Of a stretch of DNA of 64,000 nt, positions 19,831 through 30,278 are shown in pieces. Position numbers and translations under genes: made by a program. The stretch is from an uncultured Pelagibacteraceae bacterium (GTDB taxonomy: Bacteria > Pseudomonadota > Alphaproteobacteria > Pelagibacterales > Pelagibacteraceae), in NCBI GenBank assembly GCA_902627805.1, contig CACOKN010000002.1, positions 140,810 to 204,809 of the forward strand. The letters run 5' to 3'. How positions within the stretch are numbered: the first letter of the stretch is position 1; each line of letters starts with the position of its first letter. Under the pieces are notes generated by a model. That model did not search any database, was not told where the DNA came from, and saw only the letters and a list, made by a program, of their open reading frames with translations.

Positions 19831-22416
19831 ATGAATTTGGTCATTGTAGAAAGTCCTGCTAAAGCAAAAACAATTAATAAATACCTGGGTGATAATTATA
19901 AAGTTTTAGCAAGTTATGGTCATATAAGAGATTTGCCGTCAAAAAATGGTTCTGTCAATCCAGATCAAGATTTTAAAATGGAATGGGAAGTTGATAGTTT
20001 TTCAAAAAAATATTTAAAAGAAATAACTGATGCGGCTAAAGACTCATCTAAAATTATATTAGCAACTGACCCTGATCGTGAGGGTGAGGCAATTGCCTGG
20101 CATGTCAAAGAATATTTGAATGAAAAAAAACTTTTAAAAGATAAAGAAATTGAACGAGTTGTATTTAATGAAATAACCAAAAAAGCTGTTATTCAGGGAA
20201 TTGAAAATCCTAGGCAAATTGAGCCATTACTAGTCGATGCGTATATGGCAAGAAGAGCCTTGGACTATTTGGTTGGTTTTAATATATCTCCGATCCTCTG
20301 GACAAAACTTCCAGGTTCAAAATCTGCAGGAAGAGTTCAGTCTGTTGCTTTAAAATTAATTACGGAAAGAGAGCATGCAATTGAGTCTTTTAAACCTGAG
20401 GAATTTTGGACTTTAAATATTAAATTTGCAGATAGTGTAAATCAAAATTTCACTGCCAGTATTAGTCAACTTGACAATAATAAAATTGAAAAATTTTCAT
20501 TTAGAAATAAAGAAGAGATAAATAAAGCCATATCAAGTATTGATAAAAAAAAATTTAGTATAACTGATATTTCTAGCAAAATAATAAATCGGAATCCTTC
20601 TGGACCATTTACGACATCGACTCTTCAACAAACCGCGTCAAGTCGACTAGGTTTTGGTGCATCTAGAACAATGCAAATTGCCCAAAAGCTTTACCAAGGT
20701 ATAGAAATGGAAGGTGAAACAATTGGTTTAATTACCTATATGAGAACTGATGGAACTAATTTATCTAAAGATGCTGTAACTAGTTTCAGAAACTATATCC
20801 AAAAAGAAATTGGTAATGAATACTTGCCTAAGGATGTCCTAAATTATTCAGGCAAAAAAGCTAAAAATGCTCAAGAAGCTCATGAAGCAATCAGACCTAC
20901 TGATATTATTAGAACTCCTCAAAGTGTTAAAAAATATCTAAGTACAGATCAAAATAAGCTTTATGATCTAATCTGGAGTAGAGCTTTATCTTCTCAAATG
21001 GAGTCGGCTAAATTTGATAGAAACACTATCACCATAAGCTCAGATAATAATGATACGATTTGTAAAGCCAGCGGATCAGTTTTAAAATTTGATGGTTTCT
21101 TAAAGATTTATAATAATCAAATCAAAGATGATGATGAAAATATTTTACCAGCTGTATCTAAAGGACCTATTAATATTGAGGCGCTTATAGATGAACAACA
21201 TTATACACAACCACCACCAAGATATTCCGAAGCAAGTTTAGTTAAAAAGCTTGAAGAGCTTGGTATCGGGAGGCCTTCTACGTATGCAAGTATCATTTCT
21301 ACTATTGCCAATCGAGGCTATGCAGAGATATTGAATAAAAGATTTTTTCCTACAGATAGAGGTAAATTAATTTCAGCCTTTTTAGAAAAATTATTCTCAA
21401 AATATGTAGATTATAACTTTACAGCAGGATTAGAAGATCAACTTGATGAGATCACTACTGGAAAAGAAAGTTGGATTAAAGTTTTGGAACTTTTTTGGAA
21501 AGACTTCAATAATAATGTTTCAGAAGTGAAAGAAAAAAGAACTAGAGAGGTGTTGGATTTACTCAATGATAGTCTGGGTGAATTAATTTTTGACAAGGAT
21601 AATGAGGGTAATGTAGTTAGAAAATGTCAATTATGTAGTTCTGGAACACTTAGTTTAAAGAATAGTTTCAGAGGTGGTGCTTTCATAGGGTGTTCAAATT
21701 ATCCAGAATGTAAATTTACACGACCCTTATCTAAAGCAAAAGCTGCTGCTCAGGCACAATTGGCTGAACCAAAATTTATAGGAAAACATGAAAATGGAAA
21801 TGATATATATTTGAAAAATGGTAGATTTGGCCCCTACCTTCAATACGAGAAAATCCCATCTGATATTGAAGTTGAAAAAATTAGCAAGAAAAAGAAAAAA
21901 ACTAAAAAATTAAAGTCAGATGTTAATGAACTTTTAAAAAATGTTTCAATACCAAAAGGATTAGAATTAAAGGATATTAATTTGAAAAAAGCTCAATTTT
22001 TATGTTCGCTTCCTAAATCTTTAGGAATAAATCCAGATAATCAAAAAGAAATTACATTAAATGTCGGAAGATTTGGTCCTTACTTGAAATGTGAAAATAA
22101 ATCAGCAAGAATAGAAAATGTAGAGGAAATATTTTCCATAGGTTTGAATAGAGCAATAACATTAATAGCAGAGGCTAAACCTGGTCGGATGTCCTCTTCA
22201 ATGATAAAAGATTTAGGAGAACATCCTGAGGATAAAAAACCTGTTAGAGTCATGAAAGGTCAGTATGGACCTTATATTAAATATAAATCACTCAATGCAA
22301 CTATTCCTGAGGAAAAAGATCCCACTGAATTAACAATGGAAGAAGCTTTAATATTGATTGAGAAAAGAAAAGAATACGATAAAAGTAAAAAACCAAAAAG
22401 AAAAAAAATAAAATGA
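19831..22416 (+). CDS. topA: DNA topoisomerase I (type IA)
   Basis: Relaxes negative supercoils. The 861-aa protein has a Toprim domain (LVIVESPAKAKTINKYLG, ATDPDREGEAIAWH), active-site Y303 in TYMRTDGTNLS, and RPSTYASIISTI. After residue 600 there is one C4 zinc finger (CQLC ... CSNYPEC) and then three short C-terminal repeats: GRFGPYLQYE, GRFGPYLKCE and GQYGPYIKYK. This is the alphaproteobacterial-type tail rather than the multi-finger E. coli form. The stop overlaps ridA (ATGA). Confidence 0.97.
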   Translation: MNLVIVESPAKAKTINKYLGDNYKVLASYGHIRDLPSKNGSVNPDQDFKMEWEVDSFSKKYLKEITDAAKDSSKIILATDPDREGEAIAWHVKEYLNEKKLLKDKEIERVVFNEITKKAVIQGIENPRQIEPLLVDAYMARRALDYLVGFNISPILWTKLPGSKSAGRVQSVALKLITEREHAIESFKPEEFWTLNIKFADSVNQNFTASISQLDNNKIEKFSFRNKEEINKAISSIDKKKFSITDISSKIINRNPSGPFTTSTLQQTASSRLGFGASRTMQIAQKLYQGIEMEGETIGLITYMRTDGTNLSKDAVTSFRNYIQKEIGNEYLPKDVLNYSGKKAKNAQEAHEAIRPTDIIRTPQSVKKYLSTDQNKLYDLIWSRALSSQMESAKFDRNTITISSDNNDTICKASGSVLKFDGFLKIYNNQIKDDDENILPAVSKGPINIEALIDEQHYTQPPPRYSEASLVKKLEELGIGRPSTYASIISTIANRGYAEILNKRFFPTDRGKLISAFLEKLFSKYVDYNFTAGLEDQLDEITTGKESWIKVLELFWKDFNNNVSEVKEKRTREVLDLLNDSLGELIFDKDNEGNVVRKCQLCSSGTLSLKNSFRGGAFIGCSNYPECKFTRPLSKAKAAAQAQLAEPKFIGKHENGNDIYLKNGRFGPYLQYEKIPSDIEVEKISKKKKKTKKLKSDVNELLKNVSIPKGLELKDINLKKAQFLCSLPKSLGINPDNQKEITLNVGRFGPYLKCENKSARIENVEEIFSIGLNRAITLIAEAKPGRMSSSMIKDLGEHPEDKKPVRVMKGQYGPYIKYKSLNATIPEEKDPTELTMEEALILIEKRKEYDKSKKPKRKKIK

Positions 22417-22874
22417 GTTTTGAAGATAAAATTAGAGAACTTAATATAAAACTTCCTGAAGCAAAAGCACCAGTTGGTAATTATGTTGCAACGAAAATTA
22501 CGGGAAAAATGTTATTCATATCAGGACAAATTTCTATTGATGATAATGGTGAGTTAATTAAAGGAAAAGTTGGTAAAGAGTTGGATATGGAAGCTGGTTA
22601 TAATGCTGCTAAGAGATGTGCATTAAGTATTATTGCCCAAGTTAAAAAAGCCTGCGACAATGATTTATCAAAAATTAAATCATGTGTGAAATTAACAGGA
22701 TTTGTAAACTCAACAGATGACTTTATTGATCAACCTAAAGTAATAAATGGTGCATCTGATTTAATTGCTTCAATTTTTGGAGATGCAGGTATGCATACTA
22801 GAGCTGCTGTAAGCACAAATAGTTTACCATTAGGCGTTTCGGTTGAAGTAGATGCAATATTTGAGTTAAATTAG
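22413..22874 (+). CDS. RidA/YjgF family enamine deaminase-like protein
   Basis: 153 aa of the Rid family, which hydrolyses reactive enamine/imine intermediates from PLP enzymes. Visible landmarks are LFISGQISIDDNGELIKGKVG, an internal DFIDQPKVINGASDL and a C-terminal MHTRAAVSTNSLPLGVSVEVDAIFEL that includes the Arg binding the carboxylate. Its longer length (about 150 rather than 130 aa) matches the YjgH/Rid subfamily common in alphaproteobacteria. It overlaps topA by 4 nt and is convergent with ugd across 4 nt. Confidence 0.88.
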   Translation: MSFEDKIRELNIKLPEAKAPVGNYVATKITGKMLFISGQISIDDNGELIKGKVGKELDMEAGYNAAKRCALSIIAQVKKACDNDLSKIKSCVKLTGFVNSTDDFIDQPKVINGASDLIASIFGDAGMHTRAAVSTNSLPLGVSVEVDAIFELN

Positions 22875-22878
22875 ATTT

Positions 22879-24177
22879 TTACTTTCCAACACTAAAATAT
22901 TTGAAACCTTGGTTTTTAATCTTTGATGAAGAATATATATTTCTCATATCAAAAATCATAAACTTTTTACCTTTAACTAAACTTTTAAAATTAATTGATT
23001 TGAAATCATTCCATTCAGTATGAATAATAACAAGATCAGCCCCATGAACAGCATCTTTTATTGAAGTCTTATTAATTACATTTTTAAACTTCACAAATTC
23101 AGTTTTATAACCAGTTGGATCAAAATATTTTACAATTGCTCCTTTTTTTGATAACCATGGTATTATTTTTAAACTTGAAGAATCTCTCATATCATCTGTA
23201 TTAGCTTTAAATGTAACTCCTAAAAAGGTAATTATTTTATTTTTAATTTTTCTATTTAAGATTCTATTGATTCTATTTAATAAAATTTTAGATCTATTTT
23301 CATTTGATTTAATTACTGATTTTATTACTGATAAATTTGTTTTAAATTTATCTGCTGTAGTAATAATCGCTTTTGTATCTTTAGGAAAACAAGATCCACC
23401 ATAAGCAGGTCCTGCTCTAAGAAATCGACTGCCTATTCTTTTATCCAATCCCATGCCTATTGATATATCCTTAACATTAATATTGGTTTTTTCACATAAA
23501 TTAGCTATTTCATTTATAAAAGTAATCTTTGTTGCTAAAAAAGCATTAGAGGCATACTTAATCAATTCGGCGGCTCTTCTAGAAGTTTGTAAATAAGAAG
23601 CGCCCTTAGAAATAAGTGGGCTATAAAGATTTTTCAAAATTTTACCTGCTTTTTTATCATTAGTTCCTATAACCACACGATCAGGATAAACAAAATCTCT
23701 TATTGCCTCTCCTTCTCTTAAAAATTCAGGATTTGAAACAACAGAAAATTTCTTTTTACTATTTTTTTTTGATAATATTTTTTCAATTTCATCTCCTGTC
23801 GTCACGGGAACTGTTGATTTTGTTATGATAATTTTAAATTTATTAATTGAGGAACTTATTTCTTTAGAAACTTTGTAAATTTGACTCAAATCTGCTGAAC
23901 TACTGCCTTTTTTAGTTGGTGTACCAACGCAAATAAAAATGATGTCTGAGTCTTTAATCGATTTTTTTAAATCTGTAGAAAAATTTAATTTTTTATTCTT
24001 AAAATTCTTTATTACTAATTCAGATAAACCAGGTTCATAAATTGGAATCTTTCCTTTTTTTAGTAAATTTATTTTATCAACATTATTATCTACACAAATT
24101 ACATCATTTCCTAAATCAGCAAAACACGCTCCGCTTACTAAACCTACATAACCAGTTCCAATCATACACAATTTCAT
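22879..24177 (-). CDS. ugd: UDP-glucose 6-dehydrogenase
   Basis: Oxidises UDP-glucose to UDP-glucuronate with two NAD+. The 432-aa protein starts with a Rossmann motif (MIGTGYVGLVSGACFADLG), has TKSTVPVTTGD, NPEFLREGEAI, the catalytic Cys in GPAYGGSCFPKDTKA and a C-terminal UDP-binding domain with GVTFKANTDDMRDSSSL. Overlaps galU by 4 nt (ATGA), so the pair makes UDP-glucuronate from glucose-1-phosphate, a precursor for envelope polysaccharide or glycolipid. Confidence 0.96.
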   Translation of the reverse strand: MKLCMIGTGYVGLVSGACFADLGNDVICVDNNVDKINLLKKGKIPIYEPGLSELVIKNFKNKKLNFSTDLKKSIKDSDIIFICVGTPTKKGSSSADLSQIYKVSKEISSSINKFKIIITKSTVPVTTGDEIEKILSKKNSKKKFSVVSNPEFLREGEAIRDFVYPDRVVIGTNDKKAGKILKNLYSPLISKGASYLQTSRRAAELIKYASNAFLATKITFINEIANLCEKTNINVKDISIGMGLDKRIGSRFLRAGPAYGGSCFPKDTKAIITTADKFKTNLSVIKSVIKSNENRSKILLNRINRILNRKIKNKIITFLGVTFKANTDDMRDSSSLKIIPWLSKKGAIVKYFDPTGYKTEFVKFKNVINKTSIKDAVHGADLVIIHTEWNDFKSINFKSLVKGKKFMIFDMRNIYSSSKIKNQGFKYFSVGK

Positions 24178-24989
24178 GATTTAGCTATTTCTAAAGTTGA
24201 TTTGATGTAACCACTCATGCTTCCACAATCAAGATATTTTCCAGAAAAATTATGAGCAATGAATTTTTTATCATTTTGAATTAATGTTTGGATAGCATCT
24301 GTAATATGTATTTCTCCTCCTTTACCTGGTTTTTGTGTAAGTAATTTTGAAAAAATTTCTCTGGGTAAAATATATCTTCCAATCACTGCTTTATTAGATG
24401 GTGCTTTTTTTATAGAAGGTTTTTCAATAACATCTGAGATCAAATAATTATTCTTATTTATTTTAGTTTTTAACTTATAAATTCCCCATCTCGAAACGTT
24501 ATTTTTTCTAACATTCATACTAGCCATAACAGACGCATTGTATTTTTTATGGATCTTTATCATTGATTTAGAACAATTTTTTTTAATAATAAGATCATCT
24601 GGTAACAACATTAAAAAAAAATTATCTTTTATGAATTTTTTGGTTTTTAAAACGGCATCACCAGTACCAAGAGGTTTGTTTTGATAAACAAATTTTATCA
24701 TTTTTTTATATCTTAAAATTTTTTTATATTCATTCTTAATTCTTTTATCTTTCTTTTTTTTAATAATCTTTTTATAAAAATTATCATTATAAAAATAAGT
24801 TTTTATCATTTTCTTCTTATTTGAAATTATAAAAATAACCTCTTTAATACCTGCATCAATGCATTCATCTAGAATGTATTCAATTCCTGGTTTACCATTA
24901 ATAGGTAAAAGTTCTTTTGGAAATACACTGGTTAATGGAAGTAAACGTGTACCCAAACCAGCTAAAGGAATAATTGCTTGTTTAATCAT
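24174..24989 (-). CDS. galU: UTP-glucose-1-phosphate uridylyltransferase
   Basis: Makes UDP-glucose from UTP and glucose-1-phosphate. 271 aa, nucleotidyltransferase fold with AIIPLAGLGTRLLPLTSVFPKELLPINGKPGIEYI at the N-terminus, NKPLGTGDAVL, LLPDDLII (metal-binding Asp) and a late GGEIHITDAI. Slightly shorter than the roughly 290-300 aa usual form. It is the upstream gene of a galU-ugd pair. Confidence 0.94.
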   Translation of the reverse strand: MIKQAIIPLAGLGTRLLPLTSVFPKELLPINGKPGIEYILDECIDAGIKEVIFIISNKKKMIKTYFYNDNFYKKIIKKKKDKRIKNEYKKILRYKKMIKFVYQNKPLGTGDAVLKTKKFIKDNFFLMLLPDDLIIKKNCSKSMIKIHKKYNASVMASMNVRKNNVSRWGIYKLKTKINKNNYLISDVIEKPSIKKAPSNKAVIGRYILPREIFSKLLTQKPGKGGEIHITDAIQTLIQNDKKFIAHNFSGKYLDCGSMSGYIKSTLEIAKS

Positions 24990-25023
24990 TCAAATGTTTT
25001 ACTTATTAAAAAGTTTTATACAA

Positions 25024-25833
25024 ATGAAAATTTTATTAAATAATAATGATTTAAATGAGGCATTAGAAAATGTGTCTAATTTAGGTTTTGTTCCTACCAT
25101 GGGAAGTCTTCACAAAGGCCATATATCGTTAATTAAACAATCCAAAAAAAAATGTAATAAAACTATTGTAAGTATATTTGTAAATCCAAAACAATTTAAT
25201 AATAAAAATGATTTTAAGAAATATCCAAGAAATAGAAAGAAGGACTTATCAATTTTAAAAAGACTTAAAGTTAATTATGTATATTTACCAAGTGCTAAGG
25301 AAATTTATAGAGTAAAGAGATCCTCTAAGATTATAATTTCAAAAAAAGACAGAATATTATGTGCTAAGTACAGAAAAGGACATTTCGAGGGTGTAATTGA
25401 TGTAATGGAACGCCTAATTGATAACATCAAACCTCAAAAAATTTTTATGGGAGAGAAAGATTTTCAACAATTATATCTTTTAAAAAAATATTTGAGAAAA
25501 CACTCTTCAAAAATAATAGAATGTGGAACAATTAGAGAAAGAAACAAATTAGCATTATCTTCCAGAAATTCATTATTACAAAAACATGAAAAAAATTTAG
25601 CTGCGAAATTAATTACCAATATGATGAAACTTAAAAGAAAAATAAATATGCGATCAAATATTAAAAAAGTACTTAATAAGACTAGAAATGAAATAAATAA
25701 ATTACAAAATATTAAAATTGAATATCTCGAATTAAGAAATATTAAAAATCTTGAAATTTCAAATAAATTAAAAAATTCAAAAATTTTCGTATCTTTTTAT
25801 GTCAATAATGTAAGGTTGATTGATAATTTTTAA
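25024..25833 (+). CDS. panC: Pantoate-beta-alanine ligase (pantothenate synthetase)
   Basis: Joins pantoate and beta-alanine with ATP to make pantothenate. The track ORF starts at 24859, inside galU on the other strand; the family alignment supports the ATG at 25024, giving 269 aa (MKILLNNNDL). Motifs are VPTMGSLHKGHISLI (HIGH-like), IFVNPKQFN, FMGEKDFQQLYLLKKYL and LALSSRNSLL. Very Lys-rich even for this window. No panB is adjacent. Convergent with mgtE across 4 nt. Confidence 0.93.
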   Translation: MKILLNNNDLNEALENVSNLGFVPTMGSLHKGHISLIKQSKKKCNKTIVSIFVNPKQFNNKNDFKKYPRNRKKDLSILKRLKVNYVYLPSAKEIYRVKRSSKIIISKKDRILCAKYRKGHFEGVIDVMERLIDNIKPQKIFMGEKDFQQLYLLKKYLRKHSSKIIECGTIRERNKLALSSRNSLLQKHEKNLAAKLITNMMKLKRKINMRSNIKKVLNKTRNEINKLQNIKIEYLELRNIKNLEISNKLKNSKIFVSFYVNNVRLIDNF

Positions 25834-25837
25834 AATT

Positions 25838-27211
25838 CTATAAAAAATAAGCCCCAACACCTAAAAAAGAAACAAAACCTATTACATCAGTGATAGTTGT
25901 TACAAAAACACTAGAAGCGATTGCAGGATCGATTTTCATTTTTTTCAATGTGACAGGAACAAGTATTCCAAACAAACCTGCAACTACCATTGTCAAAATC
26001 ATTGAGATCGATATTATTAATGATAATTGGTAATCTTGAAACCAAACTTGAACGATAAAAGAACTTATAACAGCAAAAATTATTCCATTTAGAATACCAA
26101 TATTGAATTCCTTAATAATGTTTTGATTAAAATTATTTCTTGTTAAATCATTTGTTGCTAAAGTTCTAACAGTGACTGCTAAAGTTTGCATACCTGCATT
26201 ACCACCCATCGATGCAACTATTGGCATTAAAAATGCCAAGACAACCATTTGTTCAATTGTTGCACCAAATAAACTAATACAATAAGTAGCCAGAAATGCT
26301 GTGAATAAGTTTAGTAGTAACCAGTTAAATCGTCTTTTAGTTTTTGTGATAACACCATCTGTAATTTCTTCGTCACCAACACCAGCTAATCTTAAAGCAT
26401 CTTCCTCAGCTTCTTCTTTTAAAACTGTTAATACATCATCGGAAGTTATCATTCCTACAAGTTTATTATTTTTATCTACAACACAAGCTGAGTTTAAACC
26501 ATAATTTTCAAATGAGTTACCAACTTCTTCTCTATCCATATCCACTGGAACTAAAAAAATTGAGTCATCCATAATTGAAGACATTTTTGTTTCTCTGGGT
26601 GTTGTTAATACTTTTGAGGATGGCACAGCACCAATAGGTTTAAAATTTTCATCAACAATGTAAATTTCTAAAAACTCTTCTGGTAAGTCTTTATTCTCTC
26701 TTAAATAATCAATAGTTTGTCCTACCGACCAGTTACTTGGGATTGCTGTAAACTCTCTTTGCATTATCCTAGCAGCACTATCCTCTGGATAACTAAGTCC
26801 TTCTAATAAAGCAAATCGATCTTTTGGAGGTAATAAACTTAATATGGCATTTTTATTTTTTTCCTCAACATTTTCTAAAATTGCTATCGCGTCATCAGAT
26901 TCTAAATTTTTTAAAATCCTGACGATTGCATTTGATGAAAGATATTTAATTATTTCTGATTGAACAGACTCGTTTAGTTCAACAAATACCTCCGGATCAA
27001 TTTTAAAATTATTTAATTTTATTAAACTTTCTCTGTCATTTTGACTTAAATGCTCAATAATATCAGCAGCATCAGCAGGATGCATTTCCTCAAAAGATCT
27101 AGTTATAAAAGATGCATCATTCGAGGTAATTTTGTCTGTTACAACTTTTATATATTCCTTATTAAATTCAAAATTAACTTTTTTATCTTTAATTTTTTTT
27201 ATTAAAGTCAT
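25838..27211 (-). CDS. mgtE: Magnesium transporter MgtE
   Basis: 457-aa Mg2+ channel. Order of domains: N-terminal superhelical MgtE_N (about 30-135, with MHPADAADIIEHLS), a pair of CBS domains (about 140-260, with MQREFTAIPSNWSVGQTI and VGMITSDDVLTV), then five transmembrane helices from about residue 290 with MPIVASMGGNAGMQTLAVTVR forming the pore signature. The cytosolic domains gate the channel by Mg2+ level. Divergent from lipB across 60 nt. Confidence 0.94.
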   Translation of the reverse strand: MTLIKKIKDKKVNFEFNKEYIKVVTDKITSNDASFITRSFEEMHPADAADIIEHLSQNDRESLIKLNNFKIDPEVFVELNESVQSEIIKYLSSNAIVRILKNLESDDAIAILENVEEKNKNAILSLLPPKDRFALLEGLSYPEDSAARIMQREFTAIPSNWSVGQTIDYLRENKDLPEEFLEIYIVDENFKPIGAVPSSKVLTTPRETKMSSIMDDSIFLVPVDMDREEVGNSFENYGLNSACVVDKNNKLVGMITSDDVLTVLKEEAEEDALRLAGVGDEEITDGVITKTKRRFNWLLLNLFTAFLATYCISLFGATIEQMVVLAFLMPIVASMGGNAGMQTLAVTVRTLATNDLTRNNFNQNIIKEFNIGILNGIIFAVISSFIVQVWFQDYQLSLIISISMILTMVVAGLFGILVPVTLKKMKIDPAIASSVFVTTITDVIGFVSFLGVGAYFL

Positions 27212-27271
27212 AAATACACCTATTATTTAGACGGATCTTTTAATACAAAATGAAAAGAATACAATTTTTAA

Positions 27272-27901
27272 ATGCCTATAGAAATTAAAAAGTCACAAAA
27301 TCCAATAAAATATGAAGACGCGATATCATTTATGGAAGATCGACTTAAAGATATCGATCTAAAAAAAGTAGATGATTTGATTTGGGTTTTAGAACATGAT
27401 CATATCTATACATCGGGAACAAGCTATAACGAAAATGAGATAATAGATAAATCTATAGATATTATAAAAACTAATAGAGGTGGTAAAATAACTTATCATG
27501 GACCAGGACAACTCATTTGTTATTTTGTAATTGATTTAAAAAAAGGTAAAAAAGATATTAGAAAATTCATATCTGTAATTGAAAAATCGATTATTGAAAC
27601 CCTGAAACTCTATGACATTGAAACATTTGCTGATAAAGAAAATATTGGCATTTGGTACAATGATAATTCAACTATAAAAAAAATTGCTGCTATTGGGGTC
27701 AGGGTGAGTAAATGGATAGCCTATCATGGTTTTTCTATCAATATTAATAACGATTTAAAAAAATATGATGCAATTATCCCTTGTGGGATTAAAGATAAAG
27801 GTATCACTAATCTCAAACAAATTAAAAATCAAAATTATAACGATTTAGAAAATAAGCTAATAAAAATATTTAAAACTAATTTGAAAAATTTAATCTTTTA
27901 G
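27272..27901 (+). CDS. lipB: Octanoyltransferase
   Basis: Transfers octanoyl from acyl carrier protein to lipoyl domains, the first step of lipoate synthesis. 209 aa with [15 protein letters not shown], the conserved [18 protein letters not shown], the catalytic Lys in [10 protein letters not shown] and the catalytic Cys in [13 protein letters not shown]. Its 3' end overlaps the convergent pseudouridine synthase gene by 26 nt. Confidence 0.94.
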   Translation: MPIEIKKSQNPIKYEDAISFMEDRLKDIDLKKVDDLIWVLEHDHIYTSGTSYNENEIIDKSIDIIKTNRGGKITYHGPGQLICYFVIDLKKGKKDIRKFISVIEKSIIETLKLYDIETFADKENIGIWYNDNSTIKKIAAIGVRVSKWIAYHGFSININNDLKKYDAIIPCGIKDKGITNLKQIKNQNYNDLENKLIKIFKTNLKNLIF

Positions 27902-28787
27902 TCTTTAACAATTTATTAAAATAATCTGGTAATAAAGCTTTGTAAGTATATTTTTTTTTATTAATCATAAATCTTATTTGATAGGAATGAAGCATCAAAT
28001 CTTTATTTATACCTTTCGAAGAAATAGATGAATTATATTTTTTATCACCAAAAATTGAATGTCCAATGTTAAATAATTGTTTTCGCAATTGATGTTTTCT
28101 TCCTGTGATTGGTTTCATTTCTACTAAACTAGCATTGGTATTTTTATCTATCACTTTAAAAATCGTTTTAGCTTTTTCTATAATCTTTTTTCCATTATCG
28201 TACCTTATCAAATTATCATTCCATTCACCTGAGTCTTTTTCAATTTCTCCATTACATATTGCCAAATAAGTTTTGTGTACTTTTCTTAATCTAAATAGAG
28301 AGGTCAATAGTTGAGCTGTTTGTCTATTTTTCGCAATAATAAAAACACCTGAGGTATCTTTGTCTAATCTATGAACAGAGAATGGTTTTGTCCCTTGAAA
28401 TATTTCACTTTTTGCAAATATATCTATTAGATTTTTTTTGGACTTAGTTCCACCTTGAACAGATATTCCTGCACTTTTATTTAGAACTATAAAATCTTCA
28501 TTGTTATCTATGATCAAATTTTCGTTAGATTTTATTACCTCCATGGATGGATTGAATTGTTTTTTTTCGTGTTTAATTTTTTCTTTAAAATCAAAATTGA
28601 AGAGTTCTATTTTATCATTTGTTTTAATCTTAAAAGAGCTTTTTATTTTTTTTTTGTTGATTTTAACTTTTCCCAACCTTAAACTTTTTTCAATAAGACC
28701 TTGCGGCACCTTTCCTAATTTATTTCTTAACCATCTATCAATACGCATGTTGTTACACGTTGACTCAACGATAAAACTTCTAATCAT
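27876..28787 (-). CDS. RluC/RluD-family 23S rRNA pseudouridine synthase
   Basis: 303 aa: an N-terminal S4 domain ([31 protein letters not shown]) and a catalytic domain with the Asp-bearing motif [17 protein letters not shown], plus [15 protein letters not shown]. RluC is the closest functional guess, but RluD-type specificity cannot be excluded from motifs. It starts 19 nt after rplQ on the same strand, so it is probably the last gene of the ribosomal transcript, a fitting place for an rRNA-modifying enzyme. Confidence 0.88.
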   Translation of the reverse strand: MIRSFIVESTCNNMRIDRWLRNKLGKVPQGLIEKSLRLGKVKINKKKIKSSFKIKTNDKIELFNFDFKEKIKHEKKQFNPSMEVIKSNENLIIDNNEDFIVLNKSAGISVQGGTKSKKNLIDIFAKSEIFQGTKPFSVHRLDKDTSGVFIIAKNRQTAQLLTSLFRLRKVHKTYLAICNGEIEKDSGEWNDNLIRYDNGKKIIEKAKTIFKVIDKNTNASLVEMKPITGRKHQLRKQLFNIGHSIFGDKKYNSSISSKGINKDLMLHSYQIRFMINKKKYTYKALLPDYFNKLLKTKRLNFSN

Positions 28788-28806
28788 GAATATTTAAGGC
28801 TTTTAT

Positions 28807-29250
28807 TTATGCTGTAGCAGCTTTCTTATCTTCTTTTTTTTCAACTTCTTTTGCTGGATCTTTCTTTTTTTTATCAACTTTTTTGGCTTGAATATCTCTA
28901 TCAACAAATTCAATTATAGCCATAGGCGCATTATCTCCGTATCTAAAACCTGCTTTAATAATTCTTGTATAACCACCAGCTCTATTTTCGTATCTTTTAG
29001 ATAAAGTTTTTTTTACTTTATTGGCTGACTTAATATCCTGCAGTTGAGAAATCAAAATTTTAGTATTATGCAAACTATCTTTTTTGCCTAATGTGATTAT
29101 TTTATCAGCCTGTGGCTTTAAAAATTTTGCTTTTGGTAAAGTTGTTTTAATTTGTTCATACTTTATTAATGAATTAAGCATGTTTTTAAGCAGCGCTTTT
29201 CGGTGTTCAGAAGTTCTGTTTAACTTCTTATTTGCCATTCCATGTCTCAT
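28807..29250 (-). CDS. rplQ: Ribosomal protein L17
   Basis: 147 aa. The core [37 protein letters not shown] is the L17 signature; ends in a Lys/Glu-rich acidic-basic tail after residue 120 that is longer than in E. coli and typical of alphaproteobacteria. Start overlaps the rpoA stop by one base. End of the alpha operon proper. Confidence 0.97.
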   Translation of the reverse strand: MRHGMANKKLNRTSEHRKALLKNMLNSLIKYEQIKTTLPKAKFLKPQADKIITLGKKDSLHNTKILISQLQDIKSANKVKKTLSKRYENRAGGYTRIIKAGFRYGDNAPMAIIEFVDRDIQAKKVDKKKKDPAKEVEKKEDKKAATA

Positions 29251-30278
29251 TAGATGCTTTCCTCTAATTTTTTAGACATTTCTGCAATATTATCTGGTGG
29301 CCAATTTGGAATTTCCATACCTAAATAGAGAGACATACCAGTTAAGACTTCTTTTATTTCATTCAATGATTTTCTTCCAAAATTTGGTGTTCTTAACATT
29401 TCACCCTCAGATTTTTGAACTAAATCACCAATATAAATTATATTATCATTTTTAAGACAATTCATTGATCTCACAGATAGTTCAAGCTCGTCTACTTTTC
29501 TTAATAAATTTTTATTAAATTCAGGCTCTGTTGAAACTTCTTTAACTGGAGCTTCTACAGGTTCATCAAAATTAATAAACATTTTTAATTGATCTTGAAA
29601 AATTCTTGCAGAATAAGCAACTGCATCTTCAGCAGAAATTGATCCGTTTGTCTCAACTTCCATCGTTAATTTATCGTAATCTAAAGCTTTACCTTCTCTT
29701 GCAGTACTTACTGAATAGGAAACTTTTTTAACTGGACTATATAATGAATCTATTGCAATTAAACCTAAAGGTGGTTCTTCAGGTTTATTTAAATCAGCTG
29801 GAACATAACCTTTTCCAGTATTAACATTCATTTCCATATGGAAGTGAGTATTTTCATCCAAATTACAAATAACTAAGTCAGGATTCAAAATTTCAACATC
29901 AGGAACTGATGTGATGTCAGATGCTTTTATTTCACCAGGTCCTTTAGCATCTAATACTAGCTTTTTGGTTCCCTCAGCAGCGCATTTTAATGCTAGAGAT
30001 TTAACATTTAATACAATATCAGTAACATCTTCTCTTACACCTTTGATAGATGTAAATTCATGAAGCACACCATCAATTTGAATTGAGGTCACGGCTGCTC
30101 CTCTGATTGAGGATAGTAAAATTCTTCTAAGTGAATTACCAAGTGTTAAACCATAACCCTTTTCTAATGGTTCAGCGATAATTGTAGCGTGAGTTAGATC
30201 ATCACTTATTTTTACGTCAAGTTTTGCAGGTTTGATTAATGATTTCCAATTTTTTACATTTACATTTTCTACGTCCAT
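29250..30278 (-). CDS. rpoA: RNA polymerase alpha subunit
   Basis: 342 aa. N-terminal dimerisation domain with [32 protein letters not shown] and a C-terminal DNA-binding domain (about 255-330) with [30 protein letters not shown] and [17 protein letters not shown]. The C-terminal domain is intact, so upstream-element and activator contacts are possible. Overlaps rpsK by one base. Confidence 0.98.
   Translation of the reverse strand: MDVENVNVKNWKSLIKPAKLDVKISDDLTHATIIAEPLEKGYGLTLGNSLRRILLSSIRGAAVTSIQIDGVLHEFTSIKGVREDVTDIVLNVKSLALKCAAEGTKKLVLDAKGPGEIKASDITSVPDVEILNPDLVICNLDENTHFHMEMNVNTGKGYVPADLNKPEEPPLGLIAIDSLYSPVKKVSYSVSTAREGKALDYDKLTMEVETNGSISAEDAVAYSARIFQDQLKMFINFDEPVEAPVKEVSTEPEFNKNLLRKVDELELSVRSMNCLKNDNIIYIGDLVQKSEGEMLRTPNFGRKSLNEIKEVLTGMSLYLGMEIPNWPPDNIAEMSKKLEESI

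Noticed and set aside
24859-25023. N-terminal extension of panC from the ORF track
   Set aside because: It lies within galU on the other strand and is unrelated to pantothenate synthetase; family start is at 25024.
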